From: Patiria pectinifera
Taxonomy: Eukaryota > Echinodermata > Asteroidea > Valvatida > Asterinidae
Assembly: GCA_029964075.1 (NCBI GenBank)
Contig: CM057147.1
Location: 25,255,513-25,319,512 of the forward strand
DNA: 64,000 nucleotides
Direction of reading: 5' to 3'
Under the pieces are notes generated by a model that was not told the origin of the DNA, made no database searches, and was given only the letters and a program-made list of their open reading frames with translations. How positions within the stretch are numbered: the first letter of the stretch is position 1; each line of letters starts with the position of its first letter. A program made the position numbers and the translations under genes. This document shows positions 12,882-24,890 of the stretch, in pieces.

Positions 12882-13644
12882 TAGGGCTGTGGCAAATAAA
12901 TATACTGAATATTTGAATATTTGATCATCGCCCAAAATAATATCCAATTAGCACTTTTTTCTCGAAAAAGGTGAGTGGTTTCGAGAGATAATGAAAAAGT
13001 CTACCATGCTATTTCAACTGTATAAATTGCGTGGTTTTTGTTGGTCCAATGCCACACTTTTGTCTTAAGCCACTTTTTTCCATGCATAATTTGAGAACTT
13101 CCAGGAAGAGTATTAGCTCAAATTTCGTCTTTAAATTTGTCAAATATCAGCTATTCCGCTACATGTACCTCAAAAAAAGTATAGTATTATTATTATTGAT
13201 CATTTCTGGTAACGAACCAAGGATTCCTCAATAGCTCGCAAGCCTGATAAATACCTGTAAAGAGAAGACAATGAGCAGACATTACAGATTAAGAGGTGGG
13301 AGAAAACTCTAGAAATATATTCTAGGGAAAACCCACAGAATCAGGCAGGGACTGAAGACCAATATTAACCCAGGCAGGAATCAAACCCGGGTCACAGCGT
13401 TGGAAGGCAAGCAAAGTACCGCTGCGCCAACCTGACTCCCGTATACAGATACAACGTGATGTTTAATTACATGATTATTTTAATATCTAATAAGCTCCTA
13501 GTCAAATTTTGACAAGAAAAGTTGATGCAAATTCGGATCAATGGCCAGTTTAGGCTGGTGCACATAAAACTTGATCAGCAAATTTTCAATCAATTTCAAG
13601 TTAGAATAATCGAATACTATTCTTTGAAAAATGGCACAGCACTA
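12882..13644. mobile_element. hAT-like MITE interrupted by a SINE
   Basis: Ends TAGGGCTGTGGCAAATA and ...AAAATGGCACAGCACTA are inverted, followed inside by GAATATTTGAATATTTG and CGAATACTATTC, a pattern common in hAT MITEs. The interior matches 45893-46275 (TTAGCACTTTT, GCCACA(C/T)TTT). A tRNA-like SINE occupies about 13250-13440. Confidence 0.55.
13250..13440 (-). mobile_element. tRNA-derived SINE
   Basis: On the minus strand the head reads TCAGGTTGGCGCAGCGGTAC (A box) and GGGTTTGATTCCTGCC (B box), followed by a body with GTGGGTTTTCCC and GTTTTCTCCCACCTC, typical of tRNA SINEs of marine invertebrates. It is inserted within the hAT-like MITE. Confidence 0.65.
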
Positions 13645-14717
13645 GCATCTGAACACTCCTCAAAACAAACATAACACTTTCATAACTCTCTTCCAACTCC
13701 AATCTGTCTCAAAAGCTGTCACCGCATGTTATAAACCTCCTCGTTACGTGACAAGTCCTTTTTATCAACCTACATTGTGTAAGAGCCGCAACAACACAAA
13801 CAGCGTGACGCCTTTCGGCCAAAAAGATAACTAATGAGACAGACAAGGTTTTGATGTCTGAGCGTTTGGCGTGGTAATTTGCCTCGCGCTCCTCACGGCA
13901 TGAACGCGGGACGTGATTTGGTACCTGTCACCTCAGGAATTTTGCGCAGCTAGGTTTGACTGACAACTGACGGGAAGGAATCAAGGTGATGTTTTGACTT
14001 TTCACTGATTAGAATATTTTTGTAAAATATTATTTTCAGGGTAGGGAGAACGCATGTGTATTCATTGAACTTGTGAAAGTGATATCTTTTACCACATACA
14101 TGAATGCAAAATAACTGCATGGAAAAAAACCACTTGATAAAAAGGCAGTTTGTCAATTAATTTACAAACAACTGTCGATGGGGGTAGGAGTCGTCTTAGT
14201 GAAGAAGATATGAGACTCAAGTGGAGGATAAACATTTCATTCAGCGTGGCTAATTTTTTGTACCAGACAGGGAATGTAGCCAACACAAATTGAAAACAAT
14301 GAACAGACTGACAAAAATAACTTCAAATATAAGTATTTTAGTTGCATCTCAGCACGGCCATCTATACAAAGTTCAAGTTTCCAAAGATTCCTTCCATGTT
14401 GCGGATTTTTAATTATAAGAACAATCAGTGATTGTTTTTTTACGATAAAATTAAATAAAACAGTGAAAAGAAATCGTAACAGACAATTTTAGTGAGAAAA
14501 TACACTCTCTAATCCGCCCTCAAAATCAATCACATATAAAAAAACCACAACAAAAAACTCCTGAATTTAAAAGTCAGAAACTCCAAAGCTTCTTCAATGC
14601 CAATCTGAACAGTACATACCAAACTAAAAGTGATACATTGATTTTTCAAGTCAAATAGAAACTTCTATTTCACAACAACGCAAACAATATCGCAGATAAA
14701 AGTACAAAAAAAGTCAA
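13645..14717. other. No gene seen
   Basis: The part at 13780-13960 has balanced base composition and no repeat signature (ACCTGTCACCTCAGG, TTGGCGTGGTAATTTGCC) and might be conserved non-coding DNA. The rest is AT-rich. Confidence 0.4.
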
Positions 14718-15015
14718 CAGTCACAGACCCGGCGGGTAAGGAAAGATGCAATATCCGGGTGAATTTCAAAAGTCACATGAGCCCTAAACACACTCCATCC
14801 AGGGTTAAGTAATTCCCCCACACGGACATGACAGTTTGCCGATAAGATGCGCGGGGACGATCACGACGTAAGCTCTTGACAGTCGATAGATTCCGGAGAG
14901 AAATGCAAAAAAAGGAGATGCACCGAGACATTATATTGACCAGGCTTCAAGGATTTAGCGGTTTCATCTCACGTCAAACTACAGACAATCCTTCCCAAGG
15001 TTTTAGCAAATTTGT
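14718..15015. repeat. Duplicated block 2 with 40-bp identical core
   Basis: Direct partner of 10620-11015, 4.1 kb away, without the 90 bp insertion. An open frame overlapping it (14876-15217, plus) has no counterpart in block 1, so coding is unlikely. A duplicated regulatory element or an uncharacterised repeat are both possible. Confidence 0.65.
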
Positions 15016-15741
15016 GTTTCTGCTGACGTTATCTTATCTTCCGACGTGTTTGATCCTCAGCAAAGTGACAGAGCTGCGAAAGAAACTCACGACACTGGGG
15101 AAAAACTCCAACAAAATTAGAGACTGCAGTCTAATAAACAGCAAAAAATTAAAGCAAGACATTGTTGAACAAACAAAATGTGCCTTTTGCCTGGTGCTTG
15201 GGAAATGTTTGAAATGAAAAAAAACTCAGCTTAACAAGGAACAGTTTGTGTAATCATTGATGAAACATTTTGAGTTCACCTATAGAGTACCTGAACGCAA
15301 CATGAAAGGTATGTTGCAATGCGCATGGTACAAATCCTGAAATATTCTGCAAGTATAATTTTTCATGCACTTGCTGGAAAATTAAATTACAAGTATTTCT
15401 ATTCTCATGCTACAAATTTAATTTTCACCAAGGGGTAAAATTCAGATAACCAAATAACCACAAAGGGAAACACCACAAAAACAACACTAAAAATATCACT
15501 ATGTTCATTAAAAACAAAATATTATCATATTATCACACACTTTAAGGTCAACCTTGACAATTTTCTTCTGTTCATATTTTGATGATTTCAAATAAAAACT
15601 TGAACCGTCTGCCTTTCCACGACTGTCATTTCCCAGGTTTGTGGAAAACAAAATTGTCATAATCACTTTACAGTGACCCTTGACAATTTCCCTTCATTAT
15701 TTATTTAATAATTTGAAGGGAAAAAAAAAAATTCACTTTTA

Positions 15742-16124
15742 GGCCAAAAAAAAAAAATATTCGGTCTCTGGTCAGACCAAAGTTCTGGAATTGACGCGGC
15801 CACGCAGCTTTTTTTTTTTTTTTTGCTTTTTTTTTTTCTTCTTCAAGCTTGGATTGTACAGACAAGGTAGGTACTATTTTGCTTTTTTGGTGTCGTCATG
15901 TACATTGGTGTCCTCCATAATTTGCCTTGGTGCTTTCGATCATTTGCCTTGGTGCAATTTCCCATTCCTTGGAGCTCTTTAGTAAAAAAAAATTGAGGAG
16001 GTGCGGAAATAGAGGGCGCTGTTGGAGCTACCGCGGAACATTTTTGAAAAAAAAAAAGATCGACACGCATGATTAAAATCGACGCGCGCGCTGACCACAG
16101 ACCGACTTATTTTTTTTTTTGGCC
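15742..16124. mobile_element. MITE family D, copy 1 (TTA target site)
   Basis: 383 bp, from GGCCAAAAAAA...TCGGTCTCTGGTCAGACC to GACCACAGACCGACTTA...GGCC, flanked by TTA at 15739-15741 and 16125-16127. A 3-bp TWA-type site suggests PIF/Harbinger mobilisation. It is the reverse complement of 17552-17909. Confidence 0.7.
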
Positions 16125-17551
16125 TTAAGTGATTCCCAGGTCTGCTGCATAGTAATATTGTTGGCTAGCGTACTGGCTTCTGGTATGATCCAAGCCAACG
16201 CAGCTTTGTTTTGGCTATATGAGCAGCTTTGACAAACACAAACTGAATTGAGCTTTGACAAGAAGAAGACAACTGACGTAGGGATGCTCTCAGATCTGCA
16301 GGTTGAGGACACAGGTTTGAACTCCCATAATGTTTGGAAAACACTCTAAATGTTCTTGTTTCTAGTTCATTTAAAATGAAAGGCATACGAAACAAAATAA
16401 CAACAAAATGAAACTCAACGAAACACAACGGAACAAAACGAAACACAATGAAACAAAATGAAACATAACCAAACAAACTGAAACACAACAAAACAAAACG
16501 AAACAAAATGAAACACAAATGTAAGGCCCTCATTGCACAGAGCCGACAGCATACAGACAACCCTCAAATCCAGTTCAAATCCAAGACCAAAATAGTTTTC
16601 ATTCAACAAAAAATAATCGATGCTACTTGTGTCCCTGGAAACATCAGTAAAAAAATCAGTGCTGGTTGTGTATCACAAGCCATAAGTGGCGTTGCATTGT
16701 TACAGTGTAATTAACCAAAAAAATGAGAAGCCATTTTTGCGATGGTGCCACGTACATTACGCTCACGTGCATGCTGCACACGATCTTAAAGACGAGGCAT
16801 ACGTGCATTTTGGCAGCGCTATTGATTGAAGAAGCCCAGAGTGCATGAATACACTGTGGCAAAATGAGGAATGTCCCCCAAAACCATGTTTTGAGTAATC
16901 AACGCCTGAAGTTGGATACACTAGAAAAATCGTGTCAAAATCAAGATGGGTTTTTCTTATTTTTGAGAAGCCAAGGTATCCAAGATTCACACTGCTTTTT
17001 TTGTTGGGGATAAAAATACTCCCCAAAACTGGAAACGGAAGAAAGTTTTCCACTGCCGTTGGCAGCACAATGCATGTTTTTTTTTTCAAAGCCGTTTTTC
17101 TAGAAATGAGCTTGGGGAGTTTTGGCGGGACACTGTTGAAGTTCCTATGGCATATCTTTGGAAAAAAATAAGCTACATACACGTACATAAATTTGGCATC
17201 ATTGGATAGTAAACGATTTGCGCCTAAACATGACATACGTGACTTGAAAAGTCAAAGGTGGGGGTTATTCCTCTTTATGATATGGCAGGTCACATTTGAC
17301 CTGAGCCTGGTGCCACCGGAGAAAATGGCCATCGCCAAATTAGTCTGATACTGTTATAGGAATATATGGAAGAAAGATGACCTTTGAGATTATAACAATA
17401 TCTGCAAACGATTTTTACAAAATTCTCTTGCAATTAAGATTAGAAAGCCATATTCGTCAAACAATACCCCTTTAATAATAGTAAGCCAAGTCCCACAGGA
17501 TAAGATTCAACTGACGACAAACACTGTACAAGTACAATGTAGTTACAGTTA
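16125..17551. other. No gene seen between inverted MITEs
   Basis: Apart from the AAAC minisatellite, this interval shows no exon and no recognised repeat. Open frames on both strands at 16763-17236 overlap and lack coding character. Confidence 0.5.
16385..16520. repeat. AAAC-rich minisatellite
   Basis: Irregular repeats of CGAAACAAAATGAAACACAA. The reverse strand gives an open frame rich in Phe/Cys/Val, which is an artefact of the repeat. Confidence 0.7.
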
Positions 17552-17909
17552 GGCCAAAACAAAAAATAAGTCGGTCTCTGGTCAGCGCGCGCGTCGATTT
17601 TAATCAGGCGCGTCAATCTTTTTTTTTCCAAAATGTTCCGCACCTCCTCAATTTTTTTACCAAAGAGCACCAAGGAATGGGAAATTGCACCAAGGCAAAT
17701 GATCGAAAGCACCAAGGCAAATTATGGAGGACACCAATGTACATGAGGACACCAAAAAAGCAAAATAATACCCCACCTTGTCTGTACAATCCAAGCTTGA
17801 AGGGAAAAAACAAAAAAACAAAAAAACAAAAAACAAAAAAAAACGCGAGGTCGCGTCAATTCCGGAACTTTGGTCTGACCAGAGACCGAATATTTTTTTT
17901 TTTTGAGCC
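17552..17909. mobile_element. MITE family D, copy 2 (inverted)
   Basis: 358 bp, GGCCAAAACAAAAAATAAGT to ...GAGCC, flanked by TTA at 17549-17551 and 17910-17912. It carries GCACCAAGGCAAATGATCGA and GAGGACACCAATGTACATGA, both found reversed in copy 1. Confidence 0.7.
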
Positions 17910-20900
17910 TTAGTGTTTTGCACTTAAAATAAATCCCAACGGGAACCTCTGTGCTGCCTAATGGGTTCCTATAATAACCCATCGCTTTACACTCCTAGAA
18001 CAAAATTGTTGTTGTTTTTCTTATCTTTTCTTTGCGGCAGTACAGTAAAAATTGTTACTCCGTTATAAGGAAGAAGCATCATACAGATCAAGTGCATCTT
18101 GAGTTATTCATAACAGCCCATTGGGAATACATGTGACATCACACACAGATACCCCTGGGCATAAGAGCAAATATGATACAGCAGGTTACCATGGATACAG
18201 GGTATCAGTAGCAGATTTGTTACTAAGTTAAGAAATGATGAACTGATGAGATGAATTTGGATATGGAATATCTCAAATTATTCCGTGTCAAATTCGTTCA
18301 CTTTCGAGACATCAACAACAACCAAAATCGGCCCACGTTTAGTTTTTGCAATAATATATTTAATGTAAACTAAATCATCGCAGTGTAACCCTTAGGATTA
18401 CTTGGAGCAGTTCCGAGATCGAGAGGATGCAGTTTTCTGTTTCCAAATCGCGATCCTTGGACCCATACCATGCTGTAACAAACAAAACTGCGCCTGATCT
18501 TAAGTCACGTGACTAGCCAAAGGAGGCATTTAACAGGTTTAACATTAGACGTCATTTTAAGGATTACTGAGATCCGTGAGCAAAACAAACGGAACCCGGA
18601 TCCAGATCAAGATCTGTGTGAAATAAACAGGCCCTACGTTACCCGGTTCGTTAGTGTAACATCATCTCAACTTAACCACGCATACTTCACACTGTGTAGC
18701 ATAGCACGAATGGAACCGGAAGTTAACGCAACTTGAGTGTTTAGTCAATGGGCGCTAGTAATCAGTGGTGTGCGTGTATGATTTTTTTTTTTTTTACTAA
18801 CGAACCAAATAGAGTACCGAAGTGTGACGTCAGCTGTCATTGTTCTGGTTCACTCTGGTTCATGCGCTGATGTCTTCACACACTTAATTAGCTGTGCACA
18901 TGGAACAGAATACACAGCGCATGCAGTTCAGTACTCTATAAGTTTCACTGAAGTTTGCAGTGGTTGGTTTTTTTTATGTCTGTTCAGTAGGCTAGCAGGA
19001 AAAGCTTGACTAATACATTACTCTACAAAACACACACAAAAAAGCACCAGGTTGTTTTTCAACCTCATTATTTACAAGCTGCAAGATCAGATAATAAGCA
19101 CAGAACTAACCCGAAAAAAATATCAAAGCAATTACGAAGGAAGAATATTTGGAAGAAAAAAAGCGAGTGAAAAAACGATAACTTCTTCTTTTTACTTTGC
19201 ACTTCTTAAAATAGAACTGACATAAAAAGCAGGTGTTTCCATGACAGTTTTATTAGTAAAGACAGTATGGTCGCTTTTTATCATCCGCTGTTTTGTGATG
19301 TTATCCCGAGGGGCTTTGTGATACTTTGTAAGATCCTGATGAAAACTACAGTTTAAATCTGAGATAAGACGCCTGACAGACCCATTCTTTATTAAAAAGC
19401 GATCTTGCATTGTAATTGGTGAGACGTGGTTGATTACATCTTGTGACAGCTAACAATGCACAAAGTGTTTGTGTTAATGGTACATCAGATTCAATGCGTC
19501 ACTTTTTTTGTTCATCATTGTACTGTTTTTATTTTCCCTTGGAAAGTAAACTTTTGTTAGTCCAAAAATGTCAGTAAACAAAGAAAAACCCACAATACAC
19601 TTGCAGGTAACGAAAGAATTTGGTTAGAATCAGATTGAAGGAAATTTGTTAAATTAGTACAGAGGTACGTCCACTGCAATACAAATTTTGTTTATTTGAA
19701 GTCTTTGCTTTTTCCATAAAACTGGGGACCTCAAAATAAATTTATTTCATTTTTTTTTTTTTTAAATCAAGAGTTGGAGCATAAACCTCAGAATATAAAA
19801 AATTCCACAACTAAATTGAAACCCTTGTCTTTGCTTGACCAGTCGTAGTATTGGCTGTAAAGATGTTGTTTTCCCTCTGTTGATCTGACATTTTCTGACA
19901 TTTTCAGAACCTTGCATCACACGGGAGCTTAAAAATTGTCCAAATAACCTACTGTAGCAACACGGTGCAATATCAAAAGCTCCATCCAGCTTACACGAAG
20001 TAAGAAAACAGATACCATAATAGAGATTGAAAACAAAGGACCACATGAAAGCAGGCCAAGAATAATACCGATCGGGTTACTTGCACCACAGCCCCAGGGA
20101 ACGTGTGAGAAGGGTGCGGGGCTCCAGAGTCCAGGGCACGGATACAAAACGGTCGTGAAATGAAGCTTGACAATCTCAAATGATAATGCGGAGCTGGTCT
20201 GTGCGGAATGGTTTTTGAAAGTGCAACTGGAAATTGGCTTTTATTCCCGAGCCCTGCGATTTTGCCACTGACGCATAATTTGGCCATGAAACAGAGAGTG
20301 ATATTTTCTTCCATATCGTATTGCCGGGCAATAACAAGGGTTGTTGACGTCAGTGTCAACAAAAATTACAATAACAGCATTGAGAATAGCAAAAAACTAA
20401 CAAATGTTCATATTCTCATTGGCATGCTACTGCTCCGGTTGCTTTTCTTTGCATTACTGTATGTACAAGGGGTATTTTTTTTTGGGGGGGGTTTCAAAAC
20501 CTTAGCTTCGTCTTTGTAGTTTTGGCTTCAGGATATTTTCAGGCCACTGACGATTTTTTTTTGGGGGGGGGGGGGGAAGGGGACTCTGTCTCAGTGTTCT
20601 GAGTCAGGATCATTAAAATACTGAAGGCAAAAGTCTGCATTTAGGGCATTTCCAAGCGAAAGTGCACACGGCTGAAAAGTAGGCCTACTGAATTAAGAGT
20701 GCCAAATGAGGGAACATACACCTTTTTTTTTCATCAGTAAAAAAGCGTTGAATATTGGGTAACATGTTTATGCAAAAAAAGGAAAGAGTAACCATTGCCA
20801 ATTTCAGTTTAAATATTTTCTTAATTGGTGTCTCTCTAAAAATTCTGGAGTCAAAACACATGAAACTGATTTCAGAGACAAAACAGAGGTTCGTTCAGGT

Positions 20901-20933
20901 GGTGATGGGCAGATACATGTAAATGTACGAATT
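17910..20933. other. No gene seen
   Basis: AT-rich, with poly-T/poly-G tracts near 18782, 20473 and 20559. No exon or repeat pair was recognised. Confidence 0.5.
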
Positions 20934-21077
20934 AACAGTTGTTGACTGATGTGATGTGGGATATGACGTTTTGAACACCCGAGGGACGCATAGCGCCCGA
21001 GGCGAAGCCGAGGGTGCTATGCGTCCCCGAGGGTGTTCAAAACGTCATATCCCACATCACATCAGTCAACAACTGTT
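20934..21077. repeat. Near-perfect 144 bp palindrome
   Basis: The left arm starts AACAGTTGTTGACTGATGTG and the right arm ends CACATCAGTCAACAACTGTT. The arms are about 70 bases, and pairing is nearly perfect to a 3-base centre (GAA) within GAGGCGAAGCCGAG. A diverged single arm lies at 31887-31961. It could extrude as a cruciform or be a fold-back transposon. Confidence 0.75.
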
Positions 21078-21236
21078 TTGTCATACCTCTGTCTTGATGA
21101 TGTGTTTTACTTGTTTTTCTAAGGGAAATTAAGGGTGGCAAACTGAAGGAATCTTTGAAAATTTTTCTTTCAACATATATAGATGTAGGGGCATTAAAAC
21201 AAGCTTAAGTTCAGGGAAATTTGGGGTAAAGGTTTT

Positions 21237-21505
21237 ACAAGTGGTATGATGTCCCATTCTTCTTGTTAACGTTTCCAAAAAAGTCTTCAAGAAGACTGTC
21301 CAGTTCTTTCACAGGAAGTGTCTCGAAACGAGTGTCCCTGCCCGTTTCTTCGCAGAATTCTCGTACAACGCGGACTGCGTAGTCGGTACAACGTTTGGTG
21401 TTTGATGAGTCTTGTTCAAAAGCTAAATCTTTTATTTGTTGTTTGGAGTGGCTCAAAAACCTTTTTTTTGGGCGGAGAATCTGTGCCTCCGGGCTCAGCT
21501 GACAT
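21237..21505 (-). pseudogene. Frameshifted exon of Crypton/DUF3504-like protein
   Basis: Reading leftwards from an ATG at 21505, the frame gives MSAEPGGTDSPPKKK and then meets an A8 run. One base out of frame after that run, it continues FLSHSKQQIKDLAFEQDSSN, then TKRCTDYAVRVVREFCEE and ELDSLLEDFFGNV. This resembles the N-terminal DUF3504-like domain of Crypton tyrosine recombinases and their ZMYM/QRICH1-type relatives. The pattern I recall for those is PPKKRF, NTKR, then LxxELDxxLxxFF. The frame ends at CACTT|GTAAAAC, which could be a splice donor or a stop. The homopolymer shift and missing remainder suggest a dead copy or a sequencing error in an otherwise intact first exon. It lies 160 bases from a long palindrome. 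Confidence 0.5.
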
Positions 21506-21509
21506 GTTG

Positions 21510-22228
21510 AGGCTGATGAGGATCGTATACGAAAAAACTAACTGTGTCAGCTCTGCATTTCCGAAGTTCTGAAGGCCTAGGCACCGTTACTAGAGTCAGT
21601 CAAAACGTACACATAATCTTAATGCCGCTCGTCGCTGGCCGCCAAATTAAAGTAAATATCGTCTGCAAATGCACTGCTCCCTCACTGCTATACATTATAT
21701 TGTGGAACGTGAAAGTACTGCGGGGTACCAGTGAGTACAAGTATACTCTGGTTTAAACGCGGTCCGCGCATAATGATTTGGACTGTGGGGCGGGGACTAG
21801 TCTACATGCATGTGATATCACAATGTGATATACAACGGGAGTGTGCCATGCATATTTATCGCCCGGTCAGCTGATCGTCCTGGGCCAATGAAAATACAGT
21901 ATAAAGACAGAGGTATGACAATGTGGCTTACAAACCCGAGCCCACAAGTGAAGGCACTTTCTTGACACTGATAGTGTGCAATGGAGTGACGATTGCTCGC
22001 CTGCAAATAACTTGATCTTTGTCAACATGCACATCCATGTGATCAACCCACCAGAGCATACACGTTTACACTTGGCAGAAAACGGCACTGAAGTGCCCTC
22101 ACCTACATTTCTATAAAAGATAGTGTAAATAGACAAGTTATTGTTCGACTTCATGCTTCCTCTTTTTTCGTAACTGCTCTAATTTGATCTGTGCGTTGTT
22201 TCCAACTAAAGAAACCCAACCCTGTTAA
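21510..22228. other. No gene seen
   Basis: Short stretch between the Crypton-like exon and MITE A copy 2, with no recognised feature. Confidence 0.45.
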
Positions 22229-22751
22229 AGCTATAGTCCATCATTTGCAGCCATCCAAAAAGTAACTGACGTAATTATTGTTGAAAAACATACTTGGTTG
22301 AAAGATAGTACCCGGTAATGGGACTCAACTCCCTGTGAAATTATTCTTTCTGGCAAGCTCTTGTTTTGAAGAAATCAATGATAGAAGGCCTTTCCAACGA
22401 TGGAAATTTCCATTTCCGTAGTTTGTTTTTTTTATTCGGCGAAGCGCGCGCAAGCATTGACATGGCGCACACGTGCGCACAGTTGCTACATGTATAATTC
22501 GTCGGTTCAGTGCGCGACATTGCGCAGCTGCAATCGGCTCAGTGAGAACGTGTCACATGTTGAATTCAGGACCAATTCAAAACATCCTAGAATATATGCA
22601 AAATGATCCTAGAATATTTTCTTGGAATTTACAGTATTCACTGAGCTGAAACTGCATCAGGTGAGTTGTTCAGCACCCTTCTTTAGATTTTGAACATGTT
22701 TGTTGCTTCAAATGAACATAATGCACAAATTAGAAATGATGGACTATACCT
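22229..22751. mobile_element. MITE family A, copy 2 (inverted relative to copy 1)
   Basis: Starts AGCTATAGTCCATCATTTGC after TTAA (22225-22228) and ends ATGATGGACTATACCT before TTAG, a decayed TTAA. The interior matches copy 1 in reverse: CATCCAAAAAGTAACTGAC, GGCCTTTCCAACG, GCGCGCAAGCATTGAC and AGTGCGCGACATTGCGCAGC. Confidence 0.8.
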
Positions 22752-23216
22752 TTAGAGAACCCCAACCCCAAAATTAAAATCTCTGAAGTTTCTGTTAAGA
22801 TTGTTCATAAAGGTCCGCTCGATAATACTGAACACAGCTTGCCAATCAAGAGACCGTCCTTTCTCTCTAATACAAGGTACAACATCATAAACCATGCATG
22901 TATTGAAAATTAACTTAAAATTGCAGTTTCAATGTTTAATGAGCTGCTTCATGGACACACAATCATATATTCTACTCCAGTCTCCTGCACATTTCCGATG
23001 GCACTAATTGGAATGGTTTTTTTTGTAATTATATATTAACCCTCAAGGCCGGTTCATGATACGTGTACATCATGCAATCAAATGCGGATGTCAGGCAAAT
23101 TTGCACCTTAAAACCTTCACTGCAAAATTCGGCATAGCTGTGCTCAGCTTTTGCAAAGTCATGGAGTGACACTTGCCGCATTCTTGTTTGCTTTAGCGCC
23201 AAGCAGTGGCGCACCC

Positions 23217-23496
23217 AGGATTTGTCTTGGGAAGGGGGGCTCAAAAAAATTTTGCCCAAAATTTTTGGCCGCAGAAAAAAAAAAGGTTTTTTTCAGGGGG
23301 GGGGGGACTATTTTGACGTTGGTAGTGCCACTTACACCCCTATTATACTACTCGAAAATAGGCCACATACATATCACCTAGGTCAAATCTTTGGACTAAA
23401 AAAAAAAAATTACCAAAAAAAAAATAAAAAATAAATTGACAACCTCTTGGGGTAGGCTCAAGCCCCCCGAGGCCCCCCCCCCCCTTGGGTGTGCCA
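23217..23496. mobile_element. MITE with TGGCGCACCCAGG ends
   Basis: Ends TGGCGCACCCAGGAT and CTTGGGTGTGCCA are inverted. Just inside are GGGGGGCTCAAAAAAATTTT and GCTCAAGCCCCCCGAGGCCC. The interior holds A and G homopolymers. Confidence 0.55.
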
Positions 23497-23891
23497 AGTA
23501 CATGTATAAAGTGCAAGTGGAGTTGGTGCAACATACCACATTAACCAGACCTGTGAAAAGTTATGGAAATGTCTACCTATTTAGAAAATTTTGCAGTCAG
23601 GGATCAGGATTTAAAGGGGTTCCAAGTTCTTCAAGATTGGAGATGATGGGAGCAATGACCAAGTGAGCACACGCGCGTAACTGTGCGGACATCCACGTGT
23701 TTCAAGTGCTTATTATAATGTGTATTGTCTGACAGTACGGTAGGTCGACAGCCACAAGAGCAGACAAAAGCAGTGGACTCCTAGCATCACAAAATAGATG
23801 CTATTATATATGAGAAGTCAAATAACAGAAAAGACGGATTGGAAAAACACATGAGGTAAAGACCTTTGCTTGAAAGAAATTGTGGCGATAA

Positions 23892-24260
23892 GGCCAAAAA
23901 AAAATAAGTCTCCTGTTTCTGGTATGCGCGCGCGTCGCCGTAGCCATGCGCGTCGGCAAAATGAAAAAGTTTTTTTTTCAATAAAAGATAATGTCTCAAA
24001 ACTGCCAAACTCACTGGTTTGACTGGAATCCTGCTGCTGCACAATTTTAACGTGTTTTTAGATGGGGTTATGATCGAGAATAAGCTTTATGTGGCCTCTC
24101 TAGACTCCCATATATTTTCACCAAGTTTAGTCGGGCACCAATTGCAGTCCTCAGCCGACATTTGAAGCAAAAAAAACAGGTAAAAAAAAAAAGAAGCCGC
24201 GTCACCGCAGCACTTTTTGGGCAAGCTCCATACCAGAAACCGGAGACTTTTTTTGGGGCC
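23892..24260. mobile_element. MITE family D-related (TAA target site)
   Basis: Ends GGCCAAAAAAAAATAAGTCT...TTTCTGGTATG and CATACCAGAAACCGGAGACT...GGGGCC, flanked by TAA (23889-23891, 24261-24263). The interior is unrelated to copies 1 and 2 except for the GCGCGCGTCG block next to the left end. Confidence 0.65.
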
Positions 24261-24305
24261 TAAAGGCTAGGGGGTTAATAAAGCTGGTCTTAGACAGTTC
24301 ACAAG

Positions 24306-24484
24306 CGATATAGTTACAGTCACAGACTAAGTCACAAGAGAAAGTCAATCCAGGAGATAGGTTACCAGTATAAGTTACAAGTAATGGTCAGTCAGTGAGA
24401 TCTATAATCAGTCCATGGAGCCATGATCAGTCTAAGTCAAAAGTGATAGTCAGTAAGTCAAGTCAGTATTAAAGTCAGTCTGTC
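24306..24484. repeat. AGTCA-rich degenerate tandem repeat
   Basis: Many irregular AGTCACAAGT / GTCAGTAAGTCA units. Similar shorter runs occur at 58985-59050 and 63240-63305. Confidence 0.5.
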
Positions 24485-24756
24485 AGTAAACTAAAAATGC
24501 TATTCGGTATTCGGTTGACAATCGAATATTGGAATCTTCGGTATATTTTGGACAACCCTTGCACCTCTGTCCACCCAAAACGAGTCTGTAACAGAGACCC
24601 CTAGAGCATGTTAACAAAAGTGGCATAAGTTGCTTTAAAAAACGCTACAATGGAAATCTTGTTGCACATGCAAGCATTATCATCAAGGGCGTCCATCGCT
24701 TCTCAAAAGTGGGTAGGTTATACACTGCTCTGGACTAATGCAAGTGTGAATCCCTA

Positions 24757-24890
24757 ACGGCGTGGGGTTCGGGCCCGCTTAAGGGCCTCTAAAAATTTGG
24801 GATTTTAGATGCTCTGTGGACCGTCCCGAGGCAACTTCTGACCACTTTAACCAATTTTTTTTTTTTTTTAAGTAAAAGATCATCATTTAA
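24757..24890. mobile_element. Fragment of the CAAGGGCGGATCC MITE
   Basis: ACGGCGTGGGGTTCG, CCCGCTTAAGGGCC, TAGATGCTCTGTGG and TCTGACCACTTTAACCAAT match the interior of 46706-47026. Both ends are missing. Confidence 0.6.

Noticed and set aside
14876-15217. 113-codon plus-strand frame
   Set aside because: Overlaps the duplicated block, but the frame is not preserved in the partner block at 10.7-11.0 kb.
16165-16609. Minus-strand frames rich in Phe/Cys/Val
   Set aside because: Produced by the AAAC minisatellite.
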